Of a stretch of DNA of 22,289 nucleotides, positions 21,718-22,289 are shown one piece after another. The translations under genes were made by a program, and so were the position numbers. Under the pieces are notes generated by a model. It had not been told where the DNA came from. It was given only the letters and a program-made list of their open reading frames with translations, and ran no database searches. This DNA is from a virus: the IMG/VR virus record IMGVR_UViG_3300006100_001101, positions 1 to 22,289 of that record, one strand, 5' to 3'. Position 1 is the first letter of the stretch, and each line of letters begins with the position of its first letter.

Positions 21718-22289
21718 TATCTGTTACTCTCTAATGTACGTTGCAGTTGACGCATATATGCGCTGACATCGCTCGATCCAATTTCTTCCACGTCACCGTG
21801 AAAATCAGCCACTTCTCGCATTGCATCCATAACTTGGTCTAGACCATAAGTCCTGATTAAAAAATGTCCGGCTTCAGTGCCAATCACACGACGTGTCAGT
21901 GCCGAATACACAGCATCCTGATTGTCTGTGTACACATCCTTCATTCCGCCCTCCGCCACACCTTGCTGTCCTTGGACAGGGCTGTCTCTAAGTGCATCTC
22001 GATAAAACTCTTTGAAATCTTGTGCCAATTCTCTTGCTGACCACGCCCAAGTTTGACTGTCCCAATCGTCTGTCATCTCAGCTTCAAGTTTAGTACCCGG
22101 GTCTCGACCACGACTAAACCCTATACGAACAGTATGTTCAATTTGTTTATTAACCAACTTTGCAAATAGTTTGCCATTGGGATTTGGATTAATTGTTACT
22201 TTATATCCGTGTTTTTCAGCAAACTGTATCGTTGGCTGTAAGAACTGGATTTTAGGATCAACAACGCCTTCGCCTTCCGCCACACCTTG
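21717..22289 (-). CDS. QGVAEG-repeat protein, partial (runs off the window)
   Basis: The frame stays open to the window edge, where the first codons read QGVAEG, so the true start is outside; a GTG at 22283 is the first internal candidate and is probably not the start. The motif QGVAEG recurs near residue 105 of that GTG-started frame (QGQQGVAEGGM). Between the copies lies a region with VTINPNPNGKLFAKLVNKQI, then a WAWSARELAQDFKEFYRDAL helix. After the second copy a helical domain has LIRTYGLDQVMDAMREV. No function is recognised. The VAE-G junction resembles the T4 prohead-protease cleavage pattern, so this may be a processed virion or core protein. Confidence 0.6.
   Translation of the reverse strand, partial: QGVAEGEGVVDPKIQFLQPTIQFAEKHGYKVTINPNPNGKLFAKLVNKQIEHTVRIGFSRGRDPGTKLEAEMTDDWDSQTWAWSARELAQDFKEFYRDALRDSPVQGQQGVAEGGMKDVYTDNQDAVYSALTRRVIGTEAGHFLIRTYGLDQVMDAMREVADFHGDVEEIGSSDVSAYMRQLQRTLESNR
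21947..21965 (-). repeat. short direct repeat encoding QGVAEG, copy 2
   Basis: The 19-base minus-strand stretch CAAGGTGTGGCGGAGGGCG differs at one position from copy 1 at 22271-22289 (CAAGGTGTGGCGGAAGGCG). The difference is synonymous (GAG versus GAA). Both are in the same reading frame. Confidence 0.75.
22271..22289 (-). repeat. short direct repeat encoding QGVAEG, copy 1
   Basis: This copy lies at the very edge of the window and may extend beyond it. It matches copy 2 at 18 of 19 bases. The near-identical DNA, not just the peptide, suggests recent copying or an element that spreads between genes. Confidence 0.75.

Overview
The window looks like part of a tailed-phage genome of the T4-like myovirus type, probably from an aquatic environment. 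The anchors are a complete family-B replicative DNA polymerase (gp43 type, 16011-18677) and a gp45-like sliding clamp (14285-15004). Around them lie tightly packed small genes with frequent ATGA start/stop overlaps. There is no rRNA, no recognisable tRNA gene and no integrase or transposase. No host can be named. All genes but one are on the minus strand. The exception is an AMP-ligase-like gene at 1084-2169, so most of the window reads right to left.

Right end (22289 to 19469): a QGVAEG-repeat protein cut by the window edge, a Dps-like ferritin, a protein joining a basic Cys/Lys-rich module to an HExxH metallopeptidase, and a cytidine-deaminase-like protein with a similar basic module at its C-terminus. 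Motifs resembling T4 prohead-protease sites suggest, as inference, that these proteins are packaged in the virion. About 170 bases of non-coding DNA follow (19297-19468). They contain several predicted hairpins, a stretch strikingly like 23S rRNA helix 69, and a good sigma70-type promoter.

Replication block (19296 to 13669): a small possibly DNA-binding protein, a small membrane protein, DNA polymerase with its own promoter and a hairpin next to its ribosome binding site, a methyltransferase-like protein, the sliding clamp with its own promoter, and a sulfotransferase-like protein.

Modification and accessory block (13664 to 7015): a large queuine-tRNA-ribosyltransferase-like (TGT/DpdA-like) protein, a YdcH-like coiled-coil peptide, a conserved protein of unknown function, a radical SAM protein, an SGNH hydrolase, a QueD-like T-fold protein, small phage proteins and a GT-B glycosyltransferase. 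With the partial GTP cyclohydrolase I (FolE) at 1-378, the FolE, QueD-like and TGT-like genes are three parts of a 7-deazaguanine route. The phage may therefore place a deazaguanine in its DNA; this is inference, because QueE and QueC are not in the window.

Left block (7013 to 1): membrane and Zn-ribbon proteins of unknown function, a Cys-rich peptide, a second SGNH hydrolase, a GalE-type epimerase, a second radical SAM protein, a DUF6165-like protein, the plus-strand AMP-ligase-like gene, a compact DegT-type aminotransferase and FolE. These look like sugar or glycan activation and transfer functions. Five promoter candidates with exactly 17-base spacers (before folE, the aminotransferase, the clamp, the polymerase and the 86-residue protein) suggest transcription by a host sigma70-type polymerase.
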